12,255 nucleotides of DNA from CAZIWJ01 sp964542855 (GTDB taxonomy: Bacteria > Bacteroidota > Bacteroidia > Cytophagales > Cyclobacteriaceae): NCBI GenBank assembly GCA_964542855.1, contig CAZIWJ010000100.1, forward strand, positions 1 through 12,255. Reading direction: 5' to 3'. The notes under the pieces are model-generated. The model did no database searches and had not been told where the DNA came from. It was given only the letters and a program-made list of their open reading frames with translations. Shown piece after piece: positions 1 to 6,623 of the stretch. Positions within the stretch are counted from its first letter, which is position 1; each line of letters begins with the position of its first letter. A program made the position numbers and the translations under genes.

Positions 1-299
1 GTTTCTCTTTTTACCTTATAAAAGCCTAACTGGCTGAAAATTAGGCGTAAATGTGGAAAAACCGAACGGAAAGGTACGACCGTAACTGGGAGAATTTAAA
101 AAAATGTAGATACGGCCGGTGCTGGTCTTAAAAAACAACCGCCTGCACAATGCACGGCTGTACACTGTCCCTTAAACTATCGTACTAACCCTTACCATCG
201 TGTATATTATACCTGCTCGCGCGAACGCAAATTGCACGCGAGCAGGTTAATTTATTGAATTAATCCTGAAATTTATTTCACCAATGCTAACCGTCTTGG
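1..299. other. Non-coding left flank
   Basis: No convincing coding region is seen in this stretch on either strand, and I recognise no tRNA or known RNA. It contains a weak 6-bp inverted repeat (GCCTAA at 24-29, TTAGGC at 41-46), a stronger 11-bp hairpin at 211-247, and a single ATCCTG/CAGGAT motif at about 263-268. That motif lies about 30 nt downstream of the stop of the M28 peptidase gene, which ends at 300 on the minus strand. The region is therefore most simply the 3' flank of that gene plus the regulatory flank of a gene beyond the window. An unrecognised small RNA cannot be excluded. Confidence 0.5.
211..247. terminator. 11-bp GC-rich hairpin, possible terminator of the M28 gene
   Basis: ACCTGCTCGCG at 211-221 is perfectly complementary to CGCGAGCAGGT at 237-247, with a 15-nt loop. 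It lies about 50 bp downstream of the stop of the minus-strand M28 peptidase gene. The flanks are AT-rich on both sides, but neither has a run of T residues, so a classical intrinsic terminator is not proven. It could act in either direction, or be a protein-binding dyad. Confidence 0.45.
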
Positions 300-1676
300 T
301 TAGTCCAGGCCGTAGCTATCGATCAGGTACACCATACTGGCCATGGCGGCACTGCCGAGCAGGAGTTCGCGGCGGTTTACAATTTCAAATACGTCGAGGG
401 CCGAGTGGTGCATATCGAAATAGCGCTGCGAATCGGTGCGTAGCCCCAGCAGGCTTACGCCCTGCGGGCGCAGCGTGCTTACATCGGCACCGGCCCCGCC
501 TTTAGTGAAGCGGTGTAAGTCGTACGGACGCATCATTTCGCCCCAGCCCCGGATTTTCTCCACCACCTTATCATCGGCATCGATGCTGAAGCCACGGGGG
601 GTAAACCCACCCCCATCCGATTCAATGGCCGCCACGTGGGTTTCGTTATTTTCTTCGGCCAGCTCGGCGTATTTCTTCGCCCCGCGCAGGCCGTTTTCCT
701 CGTTCATGTACAGTACCGCCCGGATGCTGTGCTTCGGCTGGTAGCCAATGGCCTGTAGGGTGCGAAGCACTTCAATGCTCTGTACCACGCCGGTACCGTC
801 GTCGTGGGCGCCTTCGGCCAGGTCCCAGGAATCGAGGTGGCCGCCAACCACAATGTATTCGTTGGGGTTTTCCGATCCGTTAATTTGCCCCACCACGTTG
901 TACGATAATACTTCGGGCATCATCTGGCAGTGGGTTTCCACGAACACCTGCAAACCGGGTTCGTTCTTCAGCATCTGGCTGAGCAAATCGGCATCGTTAG
1001 TGCTAATGGCCACCCCCGGCACTTTAGGCAGGTTAAAGGTATAAACCGTACTGCCGGTGTGGGGGAAGTCGTCGAAGGCAGTAGACAGCGAGCGCACAAT
1101 GGCCCCGATGGCCCCGTATTTGGCAGCCTGCGAAGGGCCGCCTCGCCGCTGGTTGCCGGCTTTGCCGTAAGCCGCCCCGGTTTGGATTTGCGTCTGGTCC
1201 ATTGGGCGGTTAAAAAATACGATTTTACCTTCCACGTTTTCCCGGCCCAGTTCTGCCAGTTCATCGAAGTTCTGTACTTCCACAATTTCTGCAGTAATGC
1301 CCCCTTCACCGGTGCCTACCGAATTACCCAGGGAAGTGATGTTCAGGCTTACATCACCCCGGCGTTTGGAATTCACCACCCGGGCCACTTCCTGCTCACC
1401 GCGCACCCAGTGGGGTACCATTACCGGCTGTAGGAATACCGTGTCGAAACCGTATTCGTTCATCACCTGCTGCCCCCACTCCACGGCCGCCGCGGCCTGG
1501 GGCGATCCGGTTACCCGGCCGCCAATATTCTTGCACAGGTAGTGCAGGCGGTCGTACGCTTCGCCACGCAACAGCGACTCATCGTAAATTTGTTTAATCA
1601 TTTCTTCGTCCTGCGCGTTCTGAGCGAAGGAAGGTAGAGTAGTAAGTAAGAATAAAGAAAGTAGAAGGCTTTTCAT
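300..1676 (-). CDS. Secreted M28-family metallopeptidase (carboxypeptidase Q-like)
   Basis: This is a 458-residue exported zinc peptidase that probably trims amino acids or dipeptides from peptides outside the cytoplasm. Residues 1-19 form a signal peptide (hydrophobic core, cleavage after SFAQ). The middle (about 120-250) looks like the protease-associated (PA) domain inserted in this family. The di-zinc catalytic core is intact: GGHLDSWD (H280, D282), HDDGTG (D292 as the likely bridging ligand), NEENG (E326/E327 as catalytic base and ligand), ESDGG (D354) and DMHHSALD (H424). Length and motif order fit plasma glutamate carboxypeptidase/carboxypeptidase Q relatives in Bacteroidota. The ATG start directly precedes the signal peptide. 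It is probably transcribed alone: a 123-bp gap separates it from the next minus-strand gene. The exact substrate cannot be read from sequence. Confidence 0.93.
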   Translation of the reverse strand: MKSLLLSLFLLTTLPSFAQNAQDEEMIKQIYDESLLRGEAYDRLHYLCKNIGGRVTGSPQAAAAVEWGQQVMNEYGFDTVFLQPVMVPHWVRGEQEVARVVNSKRRGDVSLNITSLGNSVGTGEGGITAEIVEVQNFDELAELGRENVEGKIVFFNRPMDQTQIQTGAAYGKAGNQRRGGPSQAAKYGAIGAIVRSLSTAFDDFPHTGSTVYTFNLPKVPGVAISTNDADLLSQMLKNEPGLQVFVETHCQMMPEVLSYNVVGQINGSENPNEYIVVGGHLDSWDLAEGAHDDGTGVVQSIEVLRTLQAIGYQPKHSIRAVLYMNEENGLRGAKKYAELAEENNETHVAAIESDGGGFTPRGFSIDADDKVVEKIRGWGEMMRPYDLHRFTKGGAGADVSTLRPQGVSLLGLRTDSQRYFDMHHSALDVFEIVNRRELLLGSAAMASMVYLIDSYGLD

Positions 1677-1799
1677 GTTTTATTTTAACGGTTTATTTGT
1701 GTTTTTGTAAAAATAAGCGGGCCTGCGCACAAGCTGCGTAAAACGGATGCGGAGGCTGACCGGTTCAGTTGATAGTAATATTCTGCGTTTTAATACTGG

Positions 1800-2225
1800 T
1801 TATTGCACCTTTGCCTCTTTTAGCACGTACATCATGTGGTTCGGGTCGTCTTCGTTAAGGCTGAGCTTACCTGTTACGGTTACCCTATCCTGGCTTATTT
1901 CCACTTCTTCTTCGGTGTATACTTCCATCACCGTTTCCGGACCGGCACCGCCACAGAAAAAGCAGGCCGCCACCGGTAAAGCCGATAGTATAAAGTACTT
2001 CGGGCCCAGGTATACCTCGTAGGGAATCATGTAGCCCTTAATAGTAATTTCCTCGCCGTTTAGCGCCCGGGCTTTCGGACCGAAAACCGGGTATTCTACC
2101 TGGTAGCCTACCGATTCATCGAATTTATTTTCAACCTCCACGTCCCGAAGTAACTTCCAGGGATTTTCCTGCGCACCGGCTTCCGCTGCCGCAAAAAGTA
2201 TCAATACAATGAGTAATCCTCGCAT
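1800..2225 (-). CDS. Exported small protein with CxxC motif, DUF3299-like
   Basis: This encodes a 141-residue protein beginning MRGLLIV, with a signal peptide cleaved near AGAQ (residue 19). The reading frame stays open 15 codons upstream to 2270, but the start at 2225 puts the signal peptide at the N-terminus and is preferred. The body contains GEEITIKGYMIPYE followed by CFFCGGAGPETVMEV, with a CxxC pair at C88/C91, then a beta-rich tail ending KLSLNEDDPNHMMYVLKEAKV. The layout (a predicted OB/beta-barrel-like strand set around 'KGYMIP', then a Cys-rich turn) resembles DUF3299-type periplasmic proteins, sometimes linked to metal handling, but that assignment is from memory. The CxxC could bind metal or be a disulfide. 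It is divergent from the nuclease gene, with 66 bp between start codons. Confidence 0.75.
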   Translation of the reverse strand: MRGLLIVLILFAAAEAGAQENPWKLLRDVEVENKFDESVGYQVEYPVFGPKARALNGEEITIKGYMIPYEVYLGPKYFILSALPVAACFFCGGAGPETVMEVYTEEEVEISQDRVTVTGKLSLNEDDPNHMMYVLKEAKVQ

Positions 2226-2291
2226 CACGTTTACATTTTGTTGTATCTTCGTTAACAATGCAATAACCACGAAAATATTAAATTAATCTTA

Positions 2292-3350
2292 ATGCGCCTT
2301 ATCTGTTCCTTCCTGCTGGCTTATCTTTCGGTTGCCTCAGTATATAGTCAGTCGCTGCCCTACCTCCCAACTTCTACCAGCGGACAGGTTGTGAAGCATA
2401 CTCATTACACCTTATCGTATGTAGACGAGTACGAACAGGCAGAATGGGTAGCTTACGAACTCACCCGCCGGGAAGTGCAGGGCGACCGCGACCGCACCGA
2501 TAATTTTTCTGCTGATCCGAAAGTACGCACCGGATCGCCCGATGGCAATGATTACCGCAGATCGGGTTACGATCGCGGCCACCTGGCGCCGGCAGCCGAT
2601 ATGAGGTTTTCTCAAACGGCAATGGAAGAAAGCTTCTACATGTCGAATATGAGCCCGCAGAAACCCGGGTTCAACCGGGGCATCTGGAAAGAACTGGAAG
2701 GGTGGGTTCGCGACAAAGCCGAGGAAAAAGGCAGCCTGTACGTTATTTCGGGAGGTATCCTGGCGGGTAACCTGGAGTACATTGGGGAAGACATAAAAAT
2801 TGCCGTGCCCAATTTCTTTTACAAAGTACTGCTGTACCACGACCAACAAGCTGAAACCGTATCGGCTACGGCTTTTTTACTGCCAAACCGGAAAAGTAAC
2901 GCGGAACTTTCAGCGTTTGTGGTACCTATCGATGAAATTGAAGAAGCCAGCGGCATTGATTTCTTTGCCCGGTTGCCCGATGCGGTAGAGCAGGAAATGG
3001 AAAGCCTGGCCAACCGCGATGGCTGGTTCAATTCCCGCAGCAACGCCGTACCGCTTAACCCTTCTTTCGCCTCTGAAAACAAGGGTAAAGCAGCAGATCA
3101 TTCAAGCGATCGCAAACCGGTTGACGTAAACCTTCCCAGCATGGAGATGCCCAGCGTGGAAACGCCCGGCATGGAGATGCCCGACGTGGAAATGCCCAGC
3201 ATGGAAATGCCCGGCGTGGATGACGTAACCATTCCGAACGAAATTTTCGGCTACTCTATCAAAGACCCCATAAACCGCACCGTGGTCATTATCCTTACGC
3301 TGGTGCTGGCCCTGCTATTTATCCGGTGGTTGTACGCAAAGTTTTTTTGA
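2292..3350 (+). CDS. Exported DNA/RNA non-specific endonuclease with C-terminal membrane anchor
   Basis: This 352-residue protein is of the NucA/Serratia nuclease (beta-beta-alpha metal) family, which cleaves DNA and RNA without sequence specificity. Residues 1-19 form a signal peptide (MRLICSFLLAYLSVASVYS). The catalytic motif is DRGHLAP at 94-100, with H97 as general base. The Mg-binding helix follows as SNMSPQKPGFNRGIW (N119, N128). The nuclease domain ends near residue 255. After it comes a charged linker, six pentapeptide repeats of the form MP(S/G/D)(M/V)E at 281-310, and a C-terminal hydrophobic helix at about 330-347 followed by RWLYAKFF. The nuclease should therefore be exported but tethered to a membrane by a stalk. 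Nutrient scavenging from nucleic acids is the likely role; a toxin role is less likely, as no immunity gene is obvious. The TGA stop is part of a TGATCAGG repeat motif. Confidence 0.93.
   Translation: MRLICSFLLAYLSVASVYSQSLPYLPTSTSGQVVKHTHYTLSYVDEYEQAEWVAYELTRREVQGDRDRTDNFSADPKVRTGSPDGNDYRRSGYDRGHLAPAADMRFSQTAMEESFYMSNMSPQKPGFNRGIWKELEGWVRDKAEEKGSLYVISGGILAGNLEYIGEDIKIAVPNFFYKVLLYHDQQAETVSATAFLLPNRKSNAELSAFVVPIDEIEEASGIDFFARLPDAVEQEMESLANRDGWFNSRSNAVPLNPSFASENKGKAADHSSDRKPVDVNLPSMEMPSVETPGMEMPDVEMPSMEMPGVDDVTIPNEIFGYSIKDPINRTVVIILTLVLALLFIRWLYAKFF
3132..3221 (+). repeat. Six 15-bp coding repeats (pentapeptide stalk)
   Basis: Inside the nuclease gene, six consecutive 15-bp units encode LPSME, MPSVE, TPGME, MPDVE, MPSME and MPGVD (residues 281-310). 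The units keep strict phase, with proline at the same place and alternating Met/Val and acidic residues. This suggests expansion by replication slippage and an extended Pro-rich stalk between the catalytic domain and the C-terminal membrane helix. Copy number is likely variable between strains. Confidence 0.85.
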
Positions 3351-3526
3351 TCAGGGTTTGCAGGATTATGTGCTTGAGGTTGGGCGTGATTCCGGCAGCA
3401 TAACTAAGAGAAATAAACATTACCCAGGTTGGATGATTAACAGGTTAGTAATTAATTACATTCAACCCGAAAAGCGTTGTAAAGAAGAATTTTGTTGCAT
3501 CCTTTAAATCCTGAAAATCTTGATCT
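3348..3526. repeat. Imperfect inverted repeat of AGGATT-family arms between nuclease and rdgB
   Basis: The left arm begins at the nuclease stop codon (3348): TGATCAGGGTTTGCAGGATT. The reverse complement of the right arm (about 3507-3526) reads GATCAAGATTTTCAGGATTT. Aligned from GATCA, the two match at most of the first 20 positions, including an identical CAGGATT. The right arm runs into the start region of rdgB. About 130 bp of unrelated sequence separates the arms. The arms belong to the repeat family also seen at 4638-4747 and 7515-7660. Possible roles are a 3' mRNA stem, a terminator, or remnants of a small REP-like element. Confidence 0.6.
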
Positions 3527-4095
3527 GTTTCGCCACTCAAAATAAAAATAAGCTTCAGGAAGTAGTATCTATGCTGAATAAAGATACTATTCAGCTGGTT
3601 AGCCTGGACGAACTGAAGATTACGGAAGATATACCCGAAACCCGGGATACCATTGCCGGTAACTCACAACAAAAAGCAGAATATGTATATCATAACTATA
3701 ACATTTCCTGCTTTGCCGATGATACCGGGCTGGAGGTGGCTGCCCTGAACGGAGAACCGGGCGTGTATTCTGCCCGCTATGCCGGTCCGGACCGTGATAA
3801 CCAGGCCAACATACAAAAAGTACTGCAAAAGCTGGAAGGAAAAACCGATCGCTCGGCACGGTTTGTAACTGTTATTACGGTCATCCTGAACGGAGAACAG
3901 CACCAGTTTGAAGGTATTGTGAATGGCCACATCATTGAAGCCCCCCGTGGAGAACAGGGTTTTGGCTACGATCCTATCTTCGTGCCGGAAGGCTACGATA
4001 AAACTTTTGCTGAAATATCGAATGAAGAAAAGAGCGCCATTAGCCACCGGGGGCGAGCCCTGAGGAAGCTGGTAAGTTTTTTGAAAGGGGGGTGA
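3520..4095 (+). CDS. rdgB: Non-canonical purine NTP pyrophosphatase (RdgB/HAM1)
   Basis: This cytoplasmic house-cleaning enzyme hydrolyses ITP, dITP and XTP to monophosphates plus pyrophosphate, keeping deaminated purines out of DNA and RNA. The 191-residue protein has the full family signature: ATQNKNK at 5-11 (substrate-binding TxNxxK), ADDTGLEV at 66-73 with the metal-binding aspartates, ARYAG at 85-89, GFGYDPIF at 147-154 and SHRGRA at 175-180. Length is normal. The start is odd: there is no ATG, and translation most simply begins at TTG 3520. An in-frame CTG at 3511 would give the N-terminus LKILICFAT, which also looks native. An in-frame TAA at 3505-3507 bars anything longer. This start region lies inside a repeat arm. 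The TGA stop reads into TGATCCGGGATT, a degenerate copy of the same repeat. Confidence 0.95.
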   Translation: MICFATQNKNKLQEVVSMLNKDTIQLVSLDELKITEDIPETRDTIAGNSQQKAEYVYHNYNISCFADDTGLEVAALNGEPGVYSARYAGPDRDNQANIQKVLQKLEGKTDRSARFVTVITVILNGEQHQFEGIVNGHIIEAPRGEQGFGYDPIFVPEGYDKTFAEISNEEKSAISHRGRALRKLVSFLKGG

Positions 4096-4164
4096 TCCGG
4101 GATTATCGTGCGCGAACGGTACGCCGGTGCTAATTCCCAGGATTACCAGTTTTTTGAGCATTCA

Positions 4165-4195
4165 TACCGGTTATCAAATCATACCTACCGGTTAT
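4165..4195. promoter_or_regulatory. Paired TACCGGTTAT direct repeats, possible operator
   Basis: The 10-mer TACCGGTTAT occurs at 4165-4174 and again at 4186-4195, exactly 21 bp (about two helical turns) apart. Each contains the palindrome ACCGGT. They lie 50-80 bp upstream of the GxxExxY gene. The same-face spacing is what a dimer or tetramer repressor would use. This is inference from spacing only; no regulator is known. Confidence 0.35.
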
Positions 4196-4224
4196 AAACT
4201 GAGGTGGGAAAGTTTACTCCCTAA

Positions 4225-4242
4225 TTCCTTCCTTTGAAGGAA
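4225..4242 (+). promoter_or_regulatory. Hairpin covering the ribosome binding site of the GxxExxY gene
   Basis: TTCCTTC at 4225-4231 pairs perfectly with GAAGGAA at 4236-4242 across a 4-nt loop, and ATG follows at 4245. The right half contains the only Shine-Dalgarno-like purine run (AAGGA). Folding of the transcript would hide it and could lower translation. The stem is short and AT-rich, so the effect may be modest. Confidence 0.35.
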
Positions 4243-4244
4243 AC

Positions 4245-4613
4245 ATGGATATATATCATCGTATTATTGGGAGTGCCATGCAGGTTCACAACAATTTGGG
4301 GAATGGTTTCCAGGAGGTTATTTACCAGCGGGCGCTGGCCTTAGAATTTACTTACCAGGGTATTGCTTACCAGCGCGAAAAGAGGGTAGATATTTATTAC
4401 AAAAGTGTTCATATAGGCACCCGAAGAATGGACTTCCTGGTACAGGAAAATGTCATGGTTGAACTTAAAGCAGTTATTGACCTGGAAAACGTACACCTGG
4501 CCCAGGCAAAAAATTATTGCGAAGCTTACAAGTTACCGGGTGGGTTACTTATCAACTTTGGGTCAAAAAGCCTGCAGTTCAAACGTATATACAACAAAGT
4601 ATACAACCTGTAA
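4245..4613 (+). CDS. GxxExxY protein (PD-(D/E)XK superfamily)
   Basis: This 122-residue protein is of the GxxExxY family (TIGR04256-type), a small group with a PD-(D/E)XK nuclease-like core and no firmly established function. The name-giving motif is GFQEVIY at 21-27. The nuclease-like signature follows: D63 in RMDFLV, and E73-x-K75 in VELKA. There is a family-typical tail, HLAQAKNYCEAY then GLLINFG at 100-106. Length is normal, and the ATG start gives the usual N-terminal IIGSAMQVHNNLG. It stands alone between rdgB and a repeat array, with a possible operator and RBS hairpin upstream. Members are scattered across Bacteroidota and are sometimes found near mobile or repeat DNA. The presence of intact D and ExK residues suggests catalytic competence. 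A nuclease role is inferred, not shown. Confidence 0.9.
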   Translation: MDIYHRIIGSAMQVHNNLGNGFQEVIYQRALALEFTYQGIAYQREKRVDIYYKSVHIGTRRMDFLVQENVMVELKAVIDLENVHLAQAKNYCEAYKLPGGLLINFGSKSLQFKRIYNKVYNL

Positions 4614-4637
4614 TAATTACTAATCAAAACCCCGCTA

Positions 4638-4747
4638 ATCCCAATCAACCTGCTGATCCCAATCAATCCTGAACATCCTGCTAATCCTGAATATCCCGTT
4701 AATCCTGAACATCCTGCTAATCCTGAATATCCTGTTCAATCCTGATC
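4638..4747. repeat. Tandem array of 9-bp ATCCTGnnn units
   Basis: Eight units keep perfect 9-bp phase from 4666 to 4737: ATCCTG followed by AAC, CTA, AAT, TTA, AAC, CTA, AAT, TTC (the fourth is ATCCCG). The order shows a 36-bp higher-order duplication (4666-4701 and 4702-4737) with only two mismatches. A ninth unit follows after a 1-bp slip (4739-4747). Three degenerate units precede (4638-4664). On the minus strand the array starts within the last codons of the methyltransferase gene, supplying its terminal residues and TGA stop (TGATCAGGATT with the neighbouring bases). It is far too short in period to be CRISPR. Confidence 0.9.
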
Positions 4748-5455
4748 AATCGCCACCACCTGCCAGCGGAAGGCCCACAGCCACCCAATGCTGAATTGAT
4801 GTACGCCGGCTGCTGAAAGCAACCGGCTAAGTTCAGGTTTGCTGAAAGCCCGCAGTACCGATACCGGGGCGTCGTGCTGTACCATGCTCGAACGCGAAAA
4901 CCAGCGCGTAATGTACTTAATGGCGTAATAGGCAAACCAGTGGCGGTGCAGGTCGTTAACTACAAATCCCAATTTCGATTGCCGGTTCATCATCGTAAAC
5001 ATCCGGGTAAGTTCCTCGTCGGTAAAATGGTGGGTAAACAGGCTGCAGCTCATAATATCGAAAGGCTCGCGGGCAAATTCTTCGGAGAAAATATCGGTGG
5101 TAAGGTAGGTTATTTCGGGGTAGCTTTCCGTTTGCCGGCGGGCGTATTCAACAATGTAGGCATTGGCATCCACGCCTACCAGCTCCAGCTTCCGGCCCGT
5201 TTTACGGCCCCAGTCGGCAATGAGCATTAGCATATCGCCCCCTCCACAACCCAGGTCGGCAATACGTACCGGCCGGTCGGTTCCGCCTTCAGCGGCATTC
5301 AGAATTTTTTCAATCCCGTTCACGGTTACGTAATTCCCGCCCAGCAGCCGGTTAATGATTTCCAGCTCCTTCAGGGTCTGATCCATTAAATCGCCGCCCC
5401 CGGTGAGGTCGTCCATGATTTCTTTCTGGTAAGAGCGTAATGTAAAATCGGGCAT
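4736..5455 (-). CDS. SAM-dependent methyltransferase partnered with type III PKS
   Basis: This 239-residue class I methyltransferase probably methylates the product of the adjacent polyketide synthase. Motif I is IADLGCGGGD at 65-74, the SAM-binding glycine loop. The acidic end of beta-2 is LVGVDAN at 92-98, D121 follows in TTDIF, and the motif IV region is FDIMSCSLFTHHF at 132-144. The frame is open upstream to 5560, but that extension overlaps the PKS gene. ATG 5455 lies only 4 nt after the PKS stop and gives the N-terminus MPDFTLRSYQKEIMDDL, so it is chosen. This implies an operon with translational coupling. The last residues (IDQD) and TGA stop come from a 9-bp repeat array, suggesting the native C-terminus was altered or that the repeat grew from it. 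O- versus C-methylation cannot be told. Confidence 0.9.
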   Translation of the reverse strand: MPDFTLRSYQKEIMDDLTGGGDLMDQTLKELEIINRLLGGNYVTVNGIEKILNAAEGGTDRPVRIADLGCGGGDMLMLIADWGRKTGRKLELVGVDANAYIVEYARRQTESYPEITYLTTDIFSEEFAREPFDIMSCSLFTHHFTDEELTRMFTMMNRQSKLGFVVNDLHRHWFAYYAIKYITRWFSRSSMVQHDAPVSVLRAFSKPELSRLLSAAGVHQFSIGWLWAFRWQVVAIDQD

Positions 5456-5459
5456 AAGG

Positions 5460-6563
5460 TTAGGCGTAAGCAATTTTAAAAACCAGGCTTTCCAGCGTAA
5501 GACCGGGGCCAAAAGCCAGCGAAAGCACCCGTTTATCATGATCGGCTTCACTAAGCCCACTATTCATGGCCCCCAGCACAAATAAAATGGTGGGCGACGA
5601 CATGTTTCCAAACTGCTGCAGCACCTGGTGGGCAAGGCGGTTTTCCTGGCGCGAAATACCCAGTTGTTCTTCAATCACTTTCAATATACGCTTTCCTCCC
5701 GGATGTACCGCATAATAATCGGCCGGGTGCCTGCCCGGAAGTTTTAACTGATTTAATAACCCCTGCAGGCCTTCCTGTAATAAGTCGGGTACGTAAGCCG
5801 ATAATTTCATTTCAAACCCGAAATCGCGGATGCGCCAGGCCATATCCTGCCGGCCCTGCGGCAGCAGATTGCAGTGCTGCTGTATAATTTCCAGGTTCGG
5901 TTGTCCGGCCAGCGGCGTACTGCTTACCAGCAGGGCTGCCGAACCATCGCCGAAAATGGCGCCTGCCAGTAGGTTATCATCGTCGGTTTCTTTCTGAAAG
6001 TGCAGGGTACACAGTTCGGTACACACCACCAGTACCCGGCTGGTAGCATCGGCTTCTACGATAGAACGCGCCACTTTTAAAGCGTTAAATGCGGCGTAAC
6101 AGCCCATAAAGTTAATGCCGGTCCGCTGAACCGTGTAAGGTAAGTTTAACTGATGAACCAGGTCGATATCGAGCCCGGGCGCGTACATCCCCGTACAGCT
6201 TACGGTAATAAGGTGAGTGATGCCCGAGCGATTGGGGTTTCCGGCTCTCGACAGGCAGTTTTTGGCCGCCTGGGTGCTGAGTTGAACCGCTTCGCTTTCG
6301 TAGCTTTTCATGCGGGAAGCCACCGTGGGGAAAGGCTCCATATCGGGCGTTTTGGGGTAGAACGCCGAGTCCTCAATCCGCTTATTGTAATCGGGAAGCA
6401 CCGAATAGCGGGTTTTAATGCCGGTAGCCCGATACAGTGCGCGCAGCTTACTGGCCTGGTACGGTTTAAGCTGCAAGCGTTCAATCATGAAGTCTGCAAT
6501 TTCCCGTTGTTCGTAACGATATTCGGGAACTGCAGTACCAATAGCAGAAATGTAGGCAGGCAT
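5460..6563 (-). CDS. Type III polyketide synthase (chalcone/stilbene synthase-like)
   Basis: This 367-residue homodimeric-type enzyme should condense an acyl-CoA starter with malonyl-CoA to form alkylresorcinols, alkylpyrones or phloroglucinols. The catalytic triad is complete: C155 in FMGCYAAFNALK, H287 in VHPGGKRIL and N320 in GNMSSPTILFVL. GFGPG-type C-terminal glycines are present as FGPGLTLE at 351-358. Length is normal for the family, and the ATG start gives MPAYISAIGTAVPEY, typical of thiolase-fold N-termini. It is the first gene of a two-gene operon with the methyltransferase (4-nt gap) and diverges from a UbiA prenyltransferase across 60 bp. The starter is not predictable by eye, although bacterial members near lipid genes often use long fatty acyl chains. 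Confidence 0.96.
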   Translation of the reverse strand: MPAYISAIGTAVPEYRYEQREIADFMIERLQLKPYQASKLRALYRATGIKTRYSVLPDYNKRIEDSAFYPKTPDMEPFPTVASRMKSYESEAVQLSTQAAKNCLSRAGNPNRSGITHLITVSCTGMYAPGLDIDLVHQLNLPYTVQRTGINFMGCYAAFNALKVARSIVEADATSRVLVVCTELCTLHFQKETDDDNLLAGAIFGDGSAALLVSSTPLAGQPNLEIIQQHCNLLPQGRQDMAWRIRDFGFEMKLSAYVPDLLQEGLQGLLNQLKLPGRHPADYYAVHPGGKRILKVIEEQLGISRQENRLAHQVLQQFGNMSSPTILFVLGAMNSGLSEADHDKRVLSLAFGPGLTLESLVFKIAYA

Positions 6564-6623
6564 GTTCGTTCAATCAGTAAAAAATAGAAATTGCGTACGG
6601 TTTATTTCCGACCCGGCAAATTA
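6564..6623. promoter_or_regulatory. Shared divergent promoter region, PKS operon / prenyltransferase
   Basis: These 60 bp are the only sequence between the PKS start (minus) and the chosen prenyltransferase start (plus), so both promoters must overlap here or within the genes. The region is AT-rich. On the minus strand TTAATTTG, next to the prenyltransferase ATG, resembles the Bacteroidota -7 box TAnnTTTG with one mismatch. No convincing -33 box was found. Co-regulation of the two transcripts is inferred from layout. Confidence 0.4.

Noticed and set aside
930..1433. 167-codon plus-strand open frame
   Set aside because: It is antisense to the M28 peptidase gene, which has a full set of catalytic motifs and a signal peptide; the plus frame has low-complexity, family-less sequence.
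2412..2849. 145-codon minus-strand open frame
   Set aside because: It lies entirely opposite the nuclease catalytic domain, including DRGH, and has no recognisable features.
3348..3526. Insertion sequence or MITE with target duplication
   Set aside because: The arms are inverted and imperfect, but I see no flanking target-site duplication and no transposase; the same arms occur elsewhere as simple 9-bp repeats.
3664..4161. 165-codon minus-strand open frame
   Set aside because: It is the shadow of rdgB on the opposite strand; the rdgB motifs are complete and decisive.
4638..4747. Possible CRISPR array
   Set aside because: The period is 9 bp with no spacers of 25-40 bp and no cas genes; it is a simple tandem repeat.
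5456..5560. Longer methyltransferase N-terminus from 5560
   Set aside because: The extra 35 residues overlap the PKS coding end and encode a sequence that is only the PKS tail in another frame; ATG 5455 fits the operon spacing and family start.
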